44,190 bases of DNA from an uncultured Candidatus Melainabacteria bacterium (GCA_950096985.1 CATNBA010000013.1:1-44190), one strand, 5' to 3'. Positions 16,445-24,659 are shown, counted from the first letter of the stretch. Made by a program: numbers and translations. Notes: generated by a model from the sequence alone, not told the origin.

Positions 16445-17128
16445 GTGTCAGAAGATTACAAAGTATATTTGCAAAAGTTTAAAATTGCCGTAGCTATTTT
16501 TGTCGGATCTATTGCGCTATTTGTATTTCTTGTTTCTAAAATTGTGCCTGAAATACAAAGAATTACAAATATTCAAAATGATTATAAATCTCAAACTGCT
16601 GCATTAGCAGATGCCGAACGAAAATTACAGGGACTTAAAGATAATATTGAAGCCAAACGAATAGAAAATGAAAATATGGTAAAAGCATTTTTCAAACCCA
16701 TTAACGGCGGTACAGATACAGAAAGTGTTATTTCTGATGAGTTTGGAGAGATTTTACAGATTATACGTGAAAATAAAATTAAAACTCGTTCTATACAATA
16801 TGATTATGATCCGCAAGATGATAATTTTGTAAAAAATGTTGGTAATAAGTATCACGTATGCAGAATTACAGCAGAAATGATTGCTAACTATTCAAGTTTT
16901 GCAAATTTCTTACGTGAACTTTATAAACATGAACATTTCTTGGAAATTTCCAAAATAGAAATATTACCATATCAAAAAAATAAAAAAATATTGCTTGTAA
17001 ACTTGCAGATCAAGCTTTATGCTCAGAGAGATCCTTCATCTGTAACAGAAACACCGACTCCGACTCCGGAAAACCAGCCTGCTGGTCCAGAACAGATGCC
17101 TAATATTGCACCTGAAATGCCCCAGTAG
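16445..17128 (+). CDS. PilO-like type IV pilus assembly protein
   Basis: Partner of PilN in the inner-membrane alignment complex. The 227-residue protein has a short cytoplasmic N-terminus, one membrane segment (about 12-33, AVAIFVGSIALFVFLVS), a periplasmic coiled coil (about 40-75), and a ferredoxin-like domain containing YSSFANFLRELYKHEHFLEISKIEI, the most typical PilO stretch. A Pro/Thr-rich tail ends the protein. The start is GTG at 16445, after AAGGAGAAA. The stop abuts the stop of the convergent radical SAM gene with no spacer and no visible terminator. Confidence 0.78.
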   Translation: MSEDYKVYLQKFKIAVAIFVGSIALFVFLVSKIVPEIQRITNIQNDYKSQTAALADAERKLQGLKDNIEAKRIENENMVKAFFKPINGGTDTESVISDEFGEILQIIRENKIKTRSIQYDYDPQDDNFVKNVGNKYHVCRITAEMIANYSSFANFLRELYKHEHFLEISKIEILPYQKNKKILLVNLQIKLYAQRDPSSVTETPTPTPENQPAGPEQMPNIAPEMPQ

Positions 17129-17983
17129 TTATTTGAATAGATTATAGTTTATACCAAACATTTTTTCTTTATTTTTCATGCAAATTGTACAGTATGAAGT
17201 TTCAAGAGTATTGTGTTGAGCATAATCTGAAAAATCAGATCCGCATCTACCGCGATGGTCATTAGCCAGCAGAGGACAGCTGTAAACCCCTTTTGCAGTC
17301 AGTATTCTGCCATATTCGCAGTCAAGATTTTCCCATGAGGTGATTTCTGGTTCTTGCGGTGAGTTTTTATCTATATATTCATTGATTGTAAAGTTGCTAT
17401 CTTGAGCATCAAATCCTGCATTTAGGCAAATCTTTTTAAATTCGCTTATTAATGTTTGCTCATCTTCTTTATAATAATTTGTTATACATAGAATAGGATT
17501 AAAACCGTATTTTGCAAGACTTTTAATTGCGTGCACCACTGTTCTGTATGAACCTCTGGCTCTAATTTCATCATTTTTCATTTCATCATAATGGTCAATA
17601 CTCAGTTTGAAGATAATTTCGTTTGACCCTTCATCTTCTACACGTTTTAAAAAACGGACTTTCTTTTCGTTGATAAATGTTCCATTAGTAAAAATGCAGA
17701 CATTTGAACGTTTAAGACAAGCTCTTAAAATATGATTAAAGTCAGGGTGTGTCATTGGTTCTGCACCTGTTAAATATATACATTCAACCGGTTCATTTTT
17801 GGTATCGTTTAAAGCTTTTTTTACTGCATCAAGACTTATAAAATCTTTTACATTTTTGCTTAACGGAAAATCAATATAGCAATTTTTACAGCGTAAATTA
17901 CAATTTTTAGCTGTAAGTTCTATAAAAAGATTATTTAATTCTTTCATACGACAAATTGGGGTTTGAAAAATTGTATTATTCAT
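17129..17983 (-). CDS. Radical SAM protein with C-terminal cysteine cluster
   Basis: The 284-residue protein has the radical SAM cluster motif CNLRCKNC near residues 29-36, in ELTAKNCNLRCKNCYIDFPLS, then LTGAEPMTHPDF (the GGE-like SAM-binding motif, TGAEP) and CIFTNGTFI. The C-terminus has further cysteines (CPLLANDHRGRCG and YCTICMKN), resembling a SPASM/twitch auxiliary cluster region, with YSCP as a substrate-side element. Such proteins often modify peptides or act in cofactor assembly, but no precursor peptide lies next to it, so the substrate is unknown. AGGAGC precedes the ATG. It is tail-to-tail with pilO. Confidence 0.8.
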   Translation of the reverse strand: MNNTIFQTPICRMKELNNLFIELTAKNCNLRCKNCYIDFPLSKNVKDFISLDAVKKALNDTKNEPVECIYLTGAEPMTHPDFNHILRACLKRSNVCIFTNGTFINEKKVRFLKRVEDEGSNEIIFKLSIDHYDEMKNDEIRARGSYRTVVHAIKSLAKYGFNPILCITNYYKEDEQTLISEFKKICLNAGFDAQDSNFTINEYIDKNSPQEPEITSWENLDCEYGRILTAKGVYSCPLLANDHRGRCGSDFSDYAQHNTLETSYCTICMKNKEKMFGINYNLFK

Positions 17984-18068
17984 AAAAAGCTCCTATTAAT
18001 CTATTTCAAAGCTATTTTATAACTACAAAATTTAATTGAAATTCCCCGCCATGGCAGTTTAAAAAATT

Positions 18069-18383
18069 TTAACGGTTAAAGTCTTCAGGATTTTTATCAA
18101 TGAGCCATTTACTCATAATATATTGTTCATAACTCAAAGCAAAATTATAAAGAGCATTTACAAGCACTCTGCCGCTTTCTGACTTGCCAACAATAAAAAA
18201 ATCGCCGCTTTTATTCTGTGCAAGCATAATTTCTTTGTGTACAATTTTGTCAACATGATTTTTGGGGTTTTTGTTAATGACAAATTTTATCCATTCACAA
18301 AGCAGTTTCGTCGTGGAAGTTCTGTTTGAAATTATGTCCCGGTTTCTTTCTTGTAAATATATTGAAAATTCTTTAAGTATCAT
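18069..18383 (-). CDS. Small protein of unknown function downstream of comF
   Basis: A 104-residue protein without recognised domain. It is soluble, mixed charge and mostly helical, with a central beta-like stretch (GDFFIVGKSESGRVLVNALYNFA). It begins 2 bp after the comF stop on the same strand and is surely in that operon. Its downstream side (17984-18068) is AT-rich with no clear terminator. It might be a nucleic-acid or competence accessory by position, but nothing in the sequence shows this. Confidence 0.55.
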   Translation of the reverse strand: MILKEFSIYLQERNRDIISNRTSTTKLLCEWIKFVINKNPKNHVDKIVHKEIMLAQNKSGDFFIVGKSESGRVLVNALYNFALSYEQYIMSKWLIDKNPEDFNR

Positions 18384-18385
18384 TT

Positions 18386-19030
18386 TTATCCAAATGGTGT
18401 AGTGGCACTAAGACATATTATATCCGTTATGCCGTTTTTTTGCAATTCTTTTATCATTTCTTCAAAGGTTGTTCCTGTTGTGCAAATATCATCAATAATT
18501 AAGATTGTTTTACCTTGGTAATTTTCTTTTTCTACTTTAAACGCTTTTGATAGATTTTGTATTCTTTGGTGACGTTTTAAGTTATATTGAGGTTTGGTGT
18601 CTTTTATTCTTTTGATAAGTCCCGTATTTAAGGTTGAAGATGTAAGCCTGCAAAATTCTTCAGCAGCCAAATTCATATGATTATATTTTCGTTGCTTTTC
18701 GCGTTTGGGGAAAATCGGGACAGGAACGACTTCAAAATCATGTCTGTCTGTAATTTTTTCAAAATATTCTGCCATAAATTTTGCAAGATAAAATGCTAAG
18801 TCGCGTTGGTTATGATATTTTAAACCTCTGATAAGTTTTTGAAGATTTTTGTTATAAATTCCTGCACAATAAACTTTTTTGCCCTCAATTATTCTGTTTA
18901 CATTAACCGGTAAAAAGTCCATTTCATTGTAACACTTAGAGCACATTTTAACAGCTTCTTTTGATGAACGGCAAAAATAGCATTTTTTCTTATAAACCCA
19001 GTCAAGCAATCTATCAATAAATTTTATCAT
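18386..19030 (-). CDS. comF: ComF family phosphoribosyltransferase-like protein
   Basis: Late competence-type protein linked to DNA uptake and processing in naturally transformable bacteria. The 214 residues hold an N-terminal zinc finger (CYFCRSS...CSKC, about 18-42) and a type I phosphoribosyltransferase fold with VVPVPIFPKREKQRKYNHMNLAA near 100-122 and the PRPP loop ILIIDDICTTGTTFEEM near 175-191. The length is usual. It starts a few bases after the histidine kinase stop on the same strand. Type IV pili (pilMN-pilO) and ComM in the same window fit a transformation apparatus, though the key uptake genes are not here. Confidence 0.9.
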   Translation of the reverse strand: MIKFIDRLLDWVYKKKCYFCRSSKEAVKMCSKCYNEMDFLPVNVNRIIEGKKVYCAGIYNKNLQKLIRGLKYHNQRDLAFYLAKFMAEYFEKITDRHDFEVVPVPIFPKREKQRKYNHMNLAAEEFCRLTSSTLNTGLIKRIKDTKPQYNLKRHQRIQNLSKAFKVEKENYQGKTILIIDDICTTGTTFEEMIKELQKNGITDIICLSATTPFG

Positions 19031-19037
19031 TATAACC

Positions 19038-20309
19038 CTACAATGGAATTTTTACACAAAATTCAGTTCTGACATTTTCTTCACTTTCTACAGTGATTTC
19101 GCCGCCATGAGATTTTATTATTTGTTGTGACAGATATAAACCCAACCCTGTGCCTATTTTACGGAATTTTTTAGCGGCTGAATAATATTTATTAAATATT
19201 AATTTAATTTCTTTAGGCGATATACCTTGACCGTAATCAATTACAGAAATTGTAATAAACCCTGGAATTTCACCTGTTTTGATATCAATTTTTTCTTTTG
19301 TATTGCTGTGTGATACAGCATTTGATATAAGATTTTTTACAACTCGTTCCAATTGTATAGGGTCTGCTGTAACCTTAATGTCGCGAGAAGTGGTAAAATT
19401 AATTGTTATACCTGAATTTTTGGCAATTGGCTGGGTCTCGTTCACAACATCGGTCAAAAATTTATTCAGCATTATATTTTCTTTGAGCAGCTTAATTCCT
19501 GTTTCTTTAATTTTATATGTATCAAGAATAATTTGAACAAGTTCAACAAGTTCTTGATTTGAATTTTTCATATTTAAAAGAGCGTATTCTTGTTTTTCGG
19601 TAATTTCACCGAATTTTCCGTCCAGAAGAAAATTTATTATGTTGGATTCTGCTACAATCGGCACTTTAAGGTCATGAGTTAATGTTGCAACGAAATCTTC
19701 TTTTAAAGTTTCGATTTCCCTTTCTGTAGTTACATCTTTTACCAGAATTACATATCGTTTTTTATCGTCATCAAGAGGGAGTTTAATTGTATTCATTACA
19801 AAGTTGTTTGTGGGAGTATGTTTGATGAAAATGTCTTTATTTTTCAGTTTTTCTATTGGTGTTTCATCACTTATTTGGATAAAATCAAATATATTTTTGC
19901 CGATAAGTTCGTGACCTTTAGAACCAAACCACTCTCCAACTTGAGGAGTTACACGCAAAATATTATATTTATCATTAATAATTAAAATGCCGTCTGAAAG
20001 AGAGTTTATAACTGATTCCAATAATTTGTTCTGGCGCATAAGTTCTGTCTGGTATTCTATAATCATTTTTTCTCTGTCATTAAGAGTTTCGACCATTCTA
20101 TTAATACTATCTGTAACATTTTGATATGTCGGGTGGGTTATTTCATCAATTTTTGTTGATAAATTCCCGTAACGTACTGAATTTACAGTGTTTGTTACCA
20201 TGCCTAAATAGTCGTTAATTTTTGACCAGCGTCTGTTTGTCTGCCTTGTTATTAAAAATAATATGATGAATACAAGTATTATACTAAAGTTGAGCAGATA
20301 CCACAGCAT
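19038..20309 (-). CDS. Sensor histidine kinase with one membrane segment and a PAS domain
   Basis: The 423-residue kinase has an N-terminal membrane segment (about 3-20) with no periplasmic loop, a HAMP-like helical linker (about 30-85), a PAS domain (about 98-195; LLESVINSLSDGILIIND), the phospho-acceptor box ATLTHDLKVPI with His212, and an HATPase_c domain with N box NLISNAVSHS, G1 DYGQGIS and G2 GTGLGLYL. It senses a cytoplasmic or membrane signal, judging by the absent periplasmic domain. No response regulator adjoins it, so it is an orphan; comF follows in the operon. AGAGAGG precedes the ATG. Confidence 0.92.
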   Translation of the reverse strand: MLWYLLNFSIILVFIILFLITRQTNRRWSKINDYLGMVTNTVNSVRYGNLSTKIDEITHPTYQNVTDSINRMVETLNDREKMIIEYQTELMRQNKLLESVINSLSDGILIINDKYNILRVTPQVGEWFGSKGHELIGKNIFDFIQISDETPIEKLKNKDIFIKHTPTNNFVMNTIKLPLDDDKKRYVILVKDVTTEREIETLKEDFVATLTHDLKVPIVAESNIINFLLDGKFGEITEKQEYALLNMKNSNQELVELVQIILDTYKIKETGIKLLKENIMLNKFLTDVVNETQPIAKNSGITINFTTSRDIKVTADPIQLERVVKNLISNAVSHSNTKEKIDIKTGEIPGFITISVIDYGQGISPKEIKLIFNKYYSAAKKFRKIGTGLGLYLSQQIIKSHGGEITVESEENVRTEFCVKIPL

Positions 20310-20362
20310 GCGTTTTTCCTCTCTTTATGATACAATTATATCAGATAAGGGATAATTTGTAT

Positions 20363-20839
20363 ATGCTTAATTTACCGGAAACAATAAAAATGGTTATTAC
20401 TGATTTTGACGGAGTAGTTACTGACAACTTTGTCATAATTAACGAAGATTTTACAATGAGTAGAAAGCTTAATTTCAAAGATGTTATGGCATTTTCTATT
20501 CTCAAGAAAAACGGGTACAAAATAGGGATAATTTCCGGCGAGAAAAATTCTGCAATAGAAATACTTGCAAAAAAATTTCAAATAGAAGAAGTTCACCAGA
20601 ATATCAGAATAAAAATTGATGTTTTAAAAGACATAGTTGAAAGATACGGGCTTTCAAAAGACCAGTTTGTATATATCGGTGATGATATTAACGATATTGA
20701 ATGTCTTGAATTTGCTAAATATAAAATTACTGTCCCTCATTCTGTTCAAAAAGTTAAAGATGTCAAAAATATTCAAGTTACGCACAGCAATGCCGGTGAC
20801 GGAGCTTTCAGAGAGGTGGCAGATTGTCTGATTGGTTAG
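20363..20839 (+). CDS. kdsC: KdsC-like HAD phosphatase
   Basis: Likely removes phosphate from KDO 8-phosphate in LPS inner-core synthesis. I start it at ATG 20363 (MLNLPETIKMV), giving 158 residues, because KdsC proteins begin 10-15 residues before the first motif; an ATG at 20327 would add 12 residues without a ribosome site. Motif I is DFDGVVTD, with the two aspartates at about 15 and 17; motif II ISGEKNS; motif IV YIGDDINDIECL. GDGAFREVAD near the end is typical of the KdsC tetramer tail. GATAAT ends 6 nt before the ATG, implying a leaderless mRNA. It overlaps the next gene by 16 bp. A related sugar phosphatase is the alternative. Confidence 0.85.
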   Translation: MLNLPETIKMVITDFDGVVTDNFVIINEDFTMSRKLNFKDVMAFSILKKNGYKIGIISGEKNSAIEILAKKFQIEEVHQNIRIKIDVLKDIVERYGLSKDQFVYIGDDINDIECLEFAKYKITVPHSVQKVKDVKNIQVTHSNAGDGAFREVADCLIG

Positions 20840-22308
20840 CAAATGTAATTGATAAAATAAAAACATTAAGCAGCTCTGTTGATAAATACAAGAAAGATAC
20901 TGTTATTCAATCTCTGCCTTCTCTTACGTATGTTAACAGAGCAAAAAAATTAATCGAACAAAACAAATTCTTTGATGCAGAAGATATTTTATTGAAAGCT
21001 CTTGAACTCCCTCAAAAAGATGCTCTTGTATATAAATATTTAGGGGTGGTTTATGAAAAAACCGACAGAAATGAGCTTGCAGTAGAAAGTTACCAAATGT
21101 CTGCCGATTTAAATCCGCAGGATAAAAATATATGGCAGCGTCTTGGATTTGCTTTGATTTCTATAGGAAAATTTGAGCAGGCAGAAAAATCTTTTGAGAA
21201 TTCTGATAGAGTTCATTCAGGTGTGTCCGAAACTTTTGCAGGCTGGGGAATGTCTTTGATGAAACAGAAAAAATATTCTGATGCTCGAGAAAAATTTACA
21301 CGTTCTGTAAAATTGAATAAATATAATTTTTCAGCAGTATTTTTATGTGCAGTGATGGAAATTAAACTCGAAATGTATGATAAAGCCGATGCAAAATTAT
21401 CATTCCTTTCAAATGTATGTCCTAATGAGGGTAATACTTATGAATATGCCAGATTAAAAGCAATTAAAGACGATTATGAAAATGCAATTCATTATGCAAA
21501 AAAAGCATTGGAATACAATTCCAATATGTTGCCAGCATATATACTTCTCGGACAGGTTTATTCAACAATTGCTGATAAAGATAATGCGTTGAAATCTTTT
21601 GAAACAGCATTTGAAAAAGAACTTATTTCATTATCTTTATTTTTGGAGTGGGGTAAAGTGCTTCAAAAATTTGAAAAATATGATGAGGCTCTGGAAAAAT
21701 TATTGAAAGCTTATGAATATGATGCTGAAAATTATGATGTTCTTGCAACTCTTGGTTTTTGTTATGCGTTGAAAAAAGATTTTGTACAGGCTGAACCTAT
21801 TTTACAAAAGGTTTATGAAAAAGAACCGGAAAATAAAAAAGTTAAACAAGCACTCGCAATTATAGCTTACGAAAACGAAGAAACAGATAAAGCAATTTCC
21901 ATGTTCAAATCAGATGATGAGGATGCAGTTAACTGTTATTATCTTGCAAAATGTTTTGAACGAAATAACGATTATATAAGAACAATTGATTACTATGAGG
22001 CTTGTCTCAGATTTAATCCTCAATATATAACTGCTTATATTGATTATGTAAAATATCTTATTTTCAAAGAAGAATATGCAGATGCGCAAAGGAAACTTCG
22101 AAAAGCATTGAAAATAGAAGAAAATAATGTTATTTTGTTAAATTTAATGTTTAATGTAAGTTACATACTTGTCAAAGATAACATTTATGAATATAATGTA
22201 AAAGAAACCCTGGCGGTAGCAGAAAAAATTGAAAGCATAAATCCGGACTTGTTTGAATACCCCGGGCAAAAGCAGGAATTAGTGAAACTTTTGCAAGAAA
22301 GAGATTAA
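20824..22308 (+). CDS. Tetratricopeptide repeat protein
   Basis: A 494-residue cytoplasmic protein made almost wholly of TPR helices, about ten repeats from residue ~40 onward, for example DALVYKYLGVVYEKTDRNEL and NMLPAYILLGQVYSTIADKD. There is no signal peptide. It probably acts as a protein-binding scaffold; its partner is not shown. The start is TTG at 20824, after GAGAGGTGG, and lies inside the end of kdsC, so translation is coupled. lysC starts 4 bp after the stop. No envelope gene follows, so the link with kdsC could be only transcriptional. Confidence 0.85.
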   Translation: MSDWLANVIDKIKTLSSSVDKYKKDTVIQSLPSLTYVNRAKKLIEQNKFFDAEDILLKALELPQKDALVYKYLGVVYEKTDRNELAVESYQMSADLNPQDKNIWQRLGFALISIGKFEQAEKSFENSDRVHSGVSETFAGWGMSLMKQKKYSDAREKFTRSVKLNKYNFSAVFLCAVMEIKLEMYDKADAKLSFLSNVCPNEGNTYEYARLKAIKDDYENAIHYAKKALEYNSNMLPAYILLGQVYSTIADKDNALKSFETAFEKELISLSLFLEWGKVLQKFEKYDEALEKLLKAYEYDAENYDVLATLGFCYALKKDFVQAEPILQKVYEKEPENKKVKQALAIIAYENEETDKAISMFKSDDEDAVNCYYLAKCFERNNDYIRTIDYYEACLRFNPQYITAYIDYVKYLIFKEEYADAQRKLRKALKIEENNVILLNLMFNVSYILVKDNIYEYNVKETLAVAEKIESINPDLFEYPGQKQELVKLLQERD

Positions 22309-22312
22309 AAAA

Positions 22313-23581
22313 TTGAAAAAGGTAATAGTTCAAAAATTCGGCGGAACATCAGTAGCCGATACAGATAAAATAAAAAATGTCGCAAAGACTGTTATTAGAG
22401 AAAAAGAAAACGGTAATGATGTAGTAGTTGTAGTTTCAGCAATGGGGCATACTACTGATTATCTCGTGAAAATGGCAAAGGATTTAAGCCCAGAACCTTC
22501 AGGCAGGGAAATGGATATGCTGCTTTCTACAGGAGAAGGCGTTTCTATTGCACTTCTTGCAATGGCTATTCAGGCGCAAGGATACGATGCCGTAAGTTTT
22601 AATGCTATGCAAATAGGTATAATGACGGAAAATGTTCACTCAAAAGCCAGAATTGTTGATATTAAAACCGATAAATTACGTAAAAACCTTAATGAGGGTA
22701 AAATTATAGTAGTTGCAGGTTTTCAGGGTGTTACAGAAGATGGGGAAATTACAACTCTTGGTCGCGGTGGCTCTGATACATCTGCGGTTGCACTTGCAGC
22801 TGCGTTGAATGCAGAAAGATGTGACATTTATACTGATGTTGAAGGAGTGTATACAACAGACCCCAGAGTTGTTCCAACTGCATCAAGATTAGACGAAATT
22901 TCTTATGAAGAAATGCTTGAACTTGCTCATGCTGGTGCTAATGTTCTTCATCCGCGCAGTGTTGAAACTGCTAAACAGTTTAATGTCCCAATGAGAGTTA
23001 GAAGCAGTTTTAAACTTGATAATTTAGGTACTTTAATTTTAGGAGTTAATAAAATGGAAATTTATAAACCCGTTGCAGGCGTTGCTGCCGATTCATCTCA
23101 AGCAAGAATTGTTGTTTGCGATGTCCCCGATAAACCGGGTGTTGCTGCAAAATTGTTTACAAGACTTGCTAAAGAAAATATTTCTGTAGATATGATTATC
23201 CAATCTTATGCAAGAAAAGTTTCTAATACAAATGACATTGCTTTTACAGTAGATAAAGGTGATTTACCGAAGACTATCGGAGCACTTGACGCATTGAAAG
23301 ATGAAATCGGACTAACAGGTGATATTCAAGTAAATGAAAGTATAGCAAAAGTTTCAATAGTCGGTGCCGGTATGATTGACCGTCCGGGTGTTGCATCAAC
23401 AATGTTTGAAACTTTGGCGCAGCAAGGTATCAATATTAGGATGATTTCAACCAGTGAAATAAAAATTAGCTGTCTTGTTGATAAAGATGATGCCCAAAAA
23501 GCTGTTAAGGCTTTGCATGAAGTTTTTGAGCTTGACTGTGATGTTGTTGCCGATGTAAAAGGCGATTTGCCAAACGTGTAA
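22313..23581 (+). CDS. lysC: Aspartate kinase with two ACT domains
   Basis: Phosphorylates aspartate, opening the lysine/threonine/methionine pathway. Of 422 residues, the N-terminal part is the kinase (KKVIVQKFGGTSVAD at the start, LGRGGSDTSAVALAAALNA near 150-168, HPRSVETAKQFNVP near 220). The C-terminus holds two ACT domains for allosteric feedback, around 265-335 and 345-410 (VVCDVPDKPGVAAKLF; VGAGMIDRPGVASTMF). The start is TTG at 22313, with AAAGAG about 10 nt upstream. Inside the gene, AGGAG (23041-23045) stands 8 nt before the in-frame ATG of Met248, predicting a separate ACT-domain beta subunit as in Bacillus subtilis LysC. Confidence 0.94.
   Translation: MKKVIVQKFGGTSVADTDKIKNVAKTVIREKENGNDVVVVVSAMGHTTDYLVKMAKDLSPEPSGREMDMLLSTGEGVSIALLAMAIQAQGYDAVSFNAMQIGIMTENVHSKARIVDIKTDKLRKNLNEGKIIVVAGFQGVTEDGEITTLGRGGSDTSAVALAAALNAERCDIYTDVEGVYTTDPRVVPTASRLDEISYEEMLELAHAGANVLHPRSVETAKQFNVPMRVRSSFKLDNLGTLILGVNKMEIYKPVAGVAADSSQARIVVCDVPDKPGVAAKLFTRLAKENISVDMIIQSYARKVSNTNDIAFTVDKGDLPKTIGALDALKDEIGLTGDIQVNESIAKVSIVGAGMIDRPGVASTMFETLAQQGINIRMISTSEIKISCLVDKDDAQKAVKALHEVFELDCDVVADVKGDLPNV
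23041..23056 (+). promoter_or_regulatory. Internal ribosome-binding site for a lysC beta subunit
   Basis: AGGAG (23041-23045), 8 nt, then ATG at 23054, in frame with lysC (codon 248). Translation here would give a 175-residue product holding only the two ACT domains. The position is nearly that of the internal start known in Bacillus subtilis aspartokinase II. Confidence 0.7.
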
Positions 23582-23597
23582 TAAGTGTAATATATAC

Positions 23598-23645
23598 AAT
23601 ATAAGCATGGGTTTTCGAGGTATTACCCATGCTTATATTTTTTTT
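23598..23645 (+). terminator. Strong rho-independent terminator after lysC
   Basis: A 15-bp stem, with left arm 23598-23612 and right arm 23625-23639 (ACCCATGCTTAT core), over a 12-nt loop, followed by a T-run to 23645. It ends the kdsC-TPR-lysC transcript. Confidence 0.9.
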
Positions 23646-23758
23646 GAATTTAACGAAAAATATGGCCGAAAGTCGAATAAGTGTAAAATGGGCACTTTAT
23701 GGCAAAATGGTTATAAATTCTGTATTTTAGCCTGCTTAATAAAACTTTATAATAAGGG

Positions 23759-23787
23759 TTGACAAATGGAAGATTATAGTTTATAGT
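23759..23787 (+). promoter_or_regulatory. Near-consensus promoter of the 95-residue protein
   Basis: TTGACA (23759-23764), 17 bp, TATAGT (23782-23787). Predicted start near 23794, with a leader of about 89 nt. One of the best promoters in the window. Confidence 0.85.
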
Positions 23788-23801
23788 AAAAATGTTAGAT
23801 G

Positions 23802-23875
23802 AAGTGTTAAATGAACACTTAATAACAACCTCAACTGAGGCAAACCTAAAATATCACTCGCGTGATAGAAAGGAG
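23802..23875 (+). promoter_or_regulatory. Leader with three consecutive hairpins
   Basis: Within the predicted leader are AAGTGTT/AACACTT (23802-23808 with 23814-23820), CCTCA/TGAGG (23829-23833 with 23836-23840) and TATCAC/GTGATA (23852-23857 with 23862-23867). The last is directly before AAAGGAG (23869-23875). The ribosome site itself stays single-stranded, so the structures may stabilise the mRNA or bind a regulator. Confidence 0.55.
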
Positions 23876-23882
23876 AAAAACA

Positions 23883-24170
23883 ATGTTAACAGTAAATCCA
23901 GTAAAATTTAATAATATAAAAACTATAACATTCGGCGAAGGCAACTTGAACAATATTACCCCTAATTCAGCTATATTGTCGCTTCAAAATCCAAATGCGA
24001 AAATTAATTTTGAAAACGATTTAAACCGTACAAGAAAAGCTGATGTAGTTCAATCTAATAACATGTTTGGTGCTTTAGGCGCTAAACTTCGCAAGACTTA
24101 TAATATACTATTTTCACCTAACTATGACAAAAAAGCTCTTACCCCCGGGCAAATAATGTACATGGCTTAA
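23883..24170 (+). CDS. Small unrecognised protein, probably highly expressed
   Basis: A 95-residue protein starting MLTVNPVKFNNIKTITFGEG. I choose ATG 23883 because AAAGGAG sits 7 nt upstream; the in-frame GTG at 23862 lies in a hairpin. It has no signal peptide or membrane segment, a basic Arg/Lys-containing middle (NRTRKADVVQ), and a C-terminus rich in aromatic and polar residues. Its promoter is close to consensus and its leader is structured, so it is probably abundant. The N-terminal pattern of two aromatic-containing strands, VKF and ITFGEG, resembles the start of the 6533 protein. Function unknown. Confidence 0.6.
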   Translation: MLTVNPVKFNNIKTITFGEGNLNNITPNSAILSLQNPNAKINFENDLNRTRKADVVQSNNMFGALGAKLRKTYNILFSPNYDKKALTPGQIMYMA

Positions 24171-24213
24171 TTATCAAAAAATATAACCAAGTTGCTGAGT
24201 ATTTATTTAATAA

Positions 24214-24251
24214 AATAAGATATCCTTTCTTTTAAGAAAGGATATCTTATT
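24214..24251 (+). promoter_or_regulatory. Perfect 18-bp hairpin burying the rhodanese ribosome site
   Basis: Arms 24214-24231 and 24234-24251 are exact inverted copies with only 2 bases between them. The right arm contains AAAGGA (24237-24242), the only Shine-Dalgarno-like sequence before the ATG at 24252, 9 nt away. In RNA the site would be fully paired. It lacks a T-run, so it is not a classic terminator. Confidence 0.75.
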
Positions 24252-24632
24252 ATGTGTGACAAAATTAAAGAAATCAGATTTAATTCTGAAAAAGCTCAAT
24301 GTTTTTTTTCAAAGTGTCTTGCTTTTACGCTTGGTCCTGTTGAATTAAAAGATTTACTTGATGAGGGTAAGGTTACAGTTGTCGATGTAAGACGTTCAGA
24401 AGATTATGAAATTTCGCATATTCCTTCTGCAATATCTATACCTAAAGATGAACTTGACAAAAATTTAGACAAACTCTCAAAAGATGAAGTTACTGTTGTG
24501 TATTGCTACAATCAGCAATGTCATTTGGGGGCAAGAGCCTGTCTGATTTTGGCAGATTACGGCTATCCGGTTATGCTTTTAGAGGGCGGGTTTAAAACGT
24601 GGACTGAAGATTTCAGATTTGCGGTTAGTTAA
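24252..24632 (+). CDS. Rhodanese-domain protein
   Basis: A single-domain sulfurtransferase-like protein of 126 residues. The rhodanese fold shows VTVVDVRRSEDYEISHIPSA near 41-60, the active-site loop YCYNQQCHLGARA with Cys85 as the likely persulfide-carrying residue and a second Cys90 in the loop, and the C-terminal VMLLEGGFKTWTED. The loop differs from the usual CRxGxR. Additional cysteines at 2, 17 and 22 (QCFFSKC) could bind metal or form disulfides. The start directly follows the hairpin above. It ends at a terminator. Sulfur trafficking or detoxification is the likely area; the substrate is unknown. Confidence 0.88.
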   Translation: MCDKIKEIRFNSEKAQCFFSKCLAFTLGPVELKDLLDEGKVTVVDVRRSEDYEISHIPSAISIPKDELDKNLDKLSKDEVTVVYCYNQQCHLGARACLILADYGYPVMLLEGGFKTWTEDFRFAVS

Positions 24633-24636
24633 AAAG

Positions 24637-24659
24637 GGCGGAGCTATCCGCCTTTTTTT
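24637..24659 (+). terminator. Terminator after the rhodanese gene
   Basis: GGCGGA (24637-24642) pairs with TCCGCC (24647-24652) over a 4-nt loop, followed by seven T. The upstream A-run makes it able to work in the other direction too, for the convergent gene that stops at 24658. Confidence 0.8.

Noticed and set aside
23862-23882. GTG 23862 as start of the 95-residue protein
   Set aside because: It lies in a hairpin with no ribosome site; ATG 23883 has AAAGGAG 7 nt upstream.
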